Below, piece by piece: positions 62,447-64,000 of a stretch of DNA of 64,000 bases. The translations under genes and the position numbers were made by a program. Every line of letters starts with the position of its first letter. The first letter of the stretch is position 1. The stretch covers positions 20,726,001-20,790,000 of the forward strand of contig NW_027480422.1 in assembly GCF_051401765.1 (NCBI RefSeq), in the 5' to 3' direction. The notes under the pieces were generated by a model that saw nothing but the letters and a program-made list of their open reading frames with translations, did not search any database and was not told where the DNA came from. This DNA is from Calliopsis andreniformis. Its lineage: Eukaryota; Arthropoda; Insecta; Hymenoptera; Andrenidae.

Positions 62447-64000
62447 GGGCGTTGCTCCACCCCATCGAATAGGTACGGCCTTAGAAGTCGACGCCTGAAG
62501 CATAAAAGACAATAAAAATACAACAGTTTTTTCATCGTATAACAGGAATAATTGCAACAAGCCTGAAGGTAATGGTCATTTCTACGTTCCGGGCAATCTA
62601 GGATTCTCTCTAGGGCGTTGCTCCACCAGTTCGAATAGCTAGGGCCTAACAAGTCAACGCCAGAAGCATAAAATACAATAGAAATACAACAGCTTTTCCA
62701 TTGTATAAAACGAATAATTGCAATCAGTATGAAAGTTATGGTCATTTATTCGTTCCGGGCAACCTAGGCATCACCCTAGGGCGTTGCTCCAACAGATCCA
62801 ATAGTTAGGGCCTAAGAAGTCTACGCCAGAAGTATAAAATACAACACAAATACAACAGCTTTCCCATCGTATAACAGGAATAATTGCAACCAGTGTGAAA
62901 TGTATGGTCATTTCTACGTTCCGGGCATCCTAGGCTTCACTCTAGGGCATTGCTCCACCACATCGAAAGCTGCGGCCTTAGAAGTCAACGCCAGAGGCAT
63001 AAAATACAAAATAAATATAACAGTTTTTCCATCGTATAACAAGAAAAATTGCCACCAGTGTGAAAGTGATGGTCATTTCTGGATTCCGGGGAACCTAGGC
63101 TTCACTCTAGGGCGTTGCTCCTCCAGATAGAATAGTTAGGGCCCAGGAAGTCAACGCCTGAAGCATAAAATACAATATAAGTACAACAGTTTTTCCCTTG
63201 TATAACAGGAATAATTGCAACCAGTGTGAAGGGTATGGTCATTTGTCCGTTCCGGGCAACCTAGGCTTCACTCTAGGGCGTTGCTACACCACATCGAATA
63301 GCTGCGGCCTTAGAAGTCAACGCCAGAAGCATAAAATACAATAGCAATGCAACAGTTTTTCCATCGTATAACAGGAATAATTGCAACCAGTGTGAAAGAT
63401 ATGGTCATTTCTACGCTACGGGCAATCTAGGCTTCACTCTAGGGCGTTGCTCCACCCCATCGAATAGGTACGGCCTTAGAAGTCGACGCCTGAAGCATAA
63501 AAGACAATAAAAATACAACAGTTTTTTCATCGTATAACAGGAATAATTGCAACAAGCCTGAAGGTAATGGTCATTTCTACGTTCCGGGCAATCTAGGCTT
63601 CTCTCTAGGGCGTTGCTCCACCAGTTCGAATAGCTAGGGCCTAACAAGTCAAGGCCAGAAGCATAAAATACAATAGATATACAACAGCTTTTCCATTGTA
63701 TAAAACGAATAATTGCAATCAGTATGAAAGTTATGGTCATTTATTCGTTCCGGGCAACCTAGGCATCACCCTAGGGCGTTGCTCCAACAGATGCAATAGT
63801 TAGGGCCTAAGAAGTCTACGCCAGAAGTATAAAATACAACACAAATACAACAGCTTTCCCATCGTATAACAGGAATAATTGCAACCAGTGTGAAAGTTAT
63901 GGTCATTTCTACGTTCCGGGCATCCTAGGCTTCACTCTAGGGCATTGCTCCACCACATCGAAAGCTGCGGCCTTAGAAGTCAACGCCAGAGGCATAAAAT
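62447..64000 (+). repeat. Six-monomer tandem unit, 995 bp, ~1.56 copies
   Basis: GGGCGTTGCTCCACCCCATCG at 62447 recurs at 63442. Copy 1 is 62447-63441 and copy 2 runs from 63442 to the window edge (559 bp). Shared rare variants are GTCGACGCCTGAAGC, CAACAAGCCTGAAGG, CCACCAGTTCGAATAGC, ATTTATTCGTTCC and CGAAAGCTGCGG. Differences are few: GGATTCTC/GGCTTCTC, CAAGTCAACGCC/CAAGTCAAGGCC and CAATAGAAATAC/CAATAGATATAC. Homogeneity this high at the edge suggests that the tandem unit continues past the window. Confidence 0.9.

Larger units (their letters stand above)
1..64000 (+). repeat. Satellite array, ~166-bp monomer, ~385 copies
   Basis: The whole window is head-to-tail copies of one monomer. The landmark GGGCGTTG recurs at 831, 997, 1163, 30703 and 30869, each pair spaced by 166 or a multiple of it, and the same order of landmarks holds to the end: GGGCGTTGCTCC, TTAGGGCC, CAACGCC, an A-rich stretch, TTTTTCC, TAATTGCA, GGTCATTTCTAC, CCGGGCAACCTAGG. 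From base 1 to 51275 there are 309 monomer steps with a net drift of about -20 bp, a mean of about 165.9 bp. The array contains no inserted gene or mobile element. Long, homogeneous tandem arrays with multi-monomer duplications are known from eukaryotic centromeres and heterochromatin. A centromeric role here is inference, since no retroelement, kinetochore or chromatin evidence is available. The family and species are not recognised. Confidence 0.99.

Noticed and set aside
1161..63740. Many open reading frames of 60-123 codons on both strands
   Set aside because: They are periodic with the satellite. The same 65-codon plus-strand frame and 85-94-codon minus-strand frame recur in many monomers, start at different codons, and end at repeat-borne stops. 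Because 166 leaves remainder 1 on division by 3, each new monomer is read in another frame. No signal of a real gene was seen.
1..64000. CRISPR array or other prokaryotic direct-repeat system
   Set aside because: There is no short repeat with unique spacers; the whole 166-bp unit is homologous from copy to copy. No cas-like or other protein gene is present.

Overview
This window is one uninterrupted block of tandem satellite DNA. A monomer of about 166 bp is repeated about 385 times from the first base to the last. No convincing protein gene, rRNA, tRNA, CRISPR array, transposon or prokaryotic operon is present. A 64-kb array of diverged monomers with multi-monomer (higher-order) duplications is the organisation seen in eukaryotic centromeric, pericentromeric or other heterochromatin. 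I do not recognise the monomer family and cannot name the species; whether it is centromeric is inference. The monomer is about 41% GC. An AT-rich core (monomer positions 51-110, about 25% GC) alternates with a more GC-rich half that holds a conserved imperfect dyad. Monomer position 1 is defined here as the first G of GGGCGTTGCTCC, which coincides with window base 1.

Layout. 1-1830: monomers of the same type as those at 35-49.6 kb. 1831-20890: a mosaic of segmental duplications (offsets 9626, about 10290/10457, 1826, 5145, 6309 and 5479 bp), marked by a TTGGACGTTG subtype. 20891-35029: more diverged monomers with short duplications of 3, 6, 8 and 13 monomers. 35030-49600: a large, young duplication (35821-41804 copied at 43950-49600, differing by gain or loss of whole monomers), with a shorter linked pair (35030-35820 and 41831-42621). 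49601-64000: a right domain with further duplications, ending in a 995-bp six-monomer tandem unit cut by the window edge.

Only two events break the head-to-tail periodicity. At 51744-51960 a monomer lies in the opposite orientation, next to a foldback hairpin and a short filler. At 56775-56973 a 199-bp monomer carries an internal duplication of about 34 bp. Elsewhere the phase drifts by only about 20 bp over the first 51 kb.

Open reading frames of 60-123 codons occur on both strands, but they follow the repeat period. They recur in many monomers, diverge without codon-like constraint, and cannot persist because 166 is not a multiple of 3. I do not annotate them as genes. The window shows satellite evolution (unequal exchange, segmental amplification, template switching), not a gene-encoded system.
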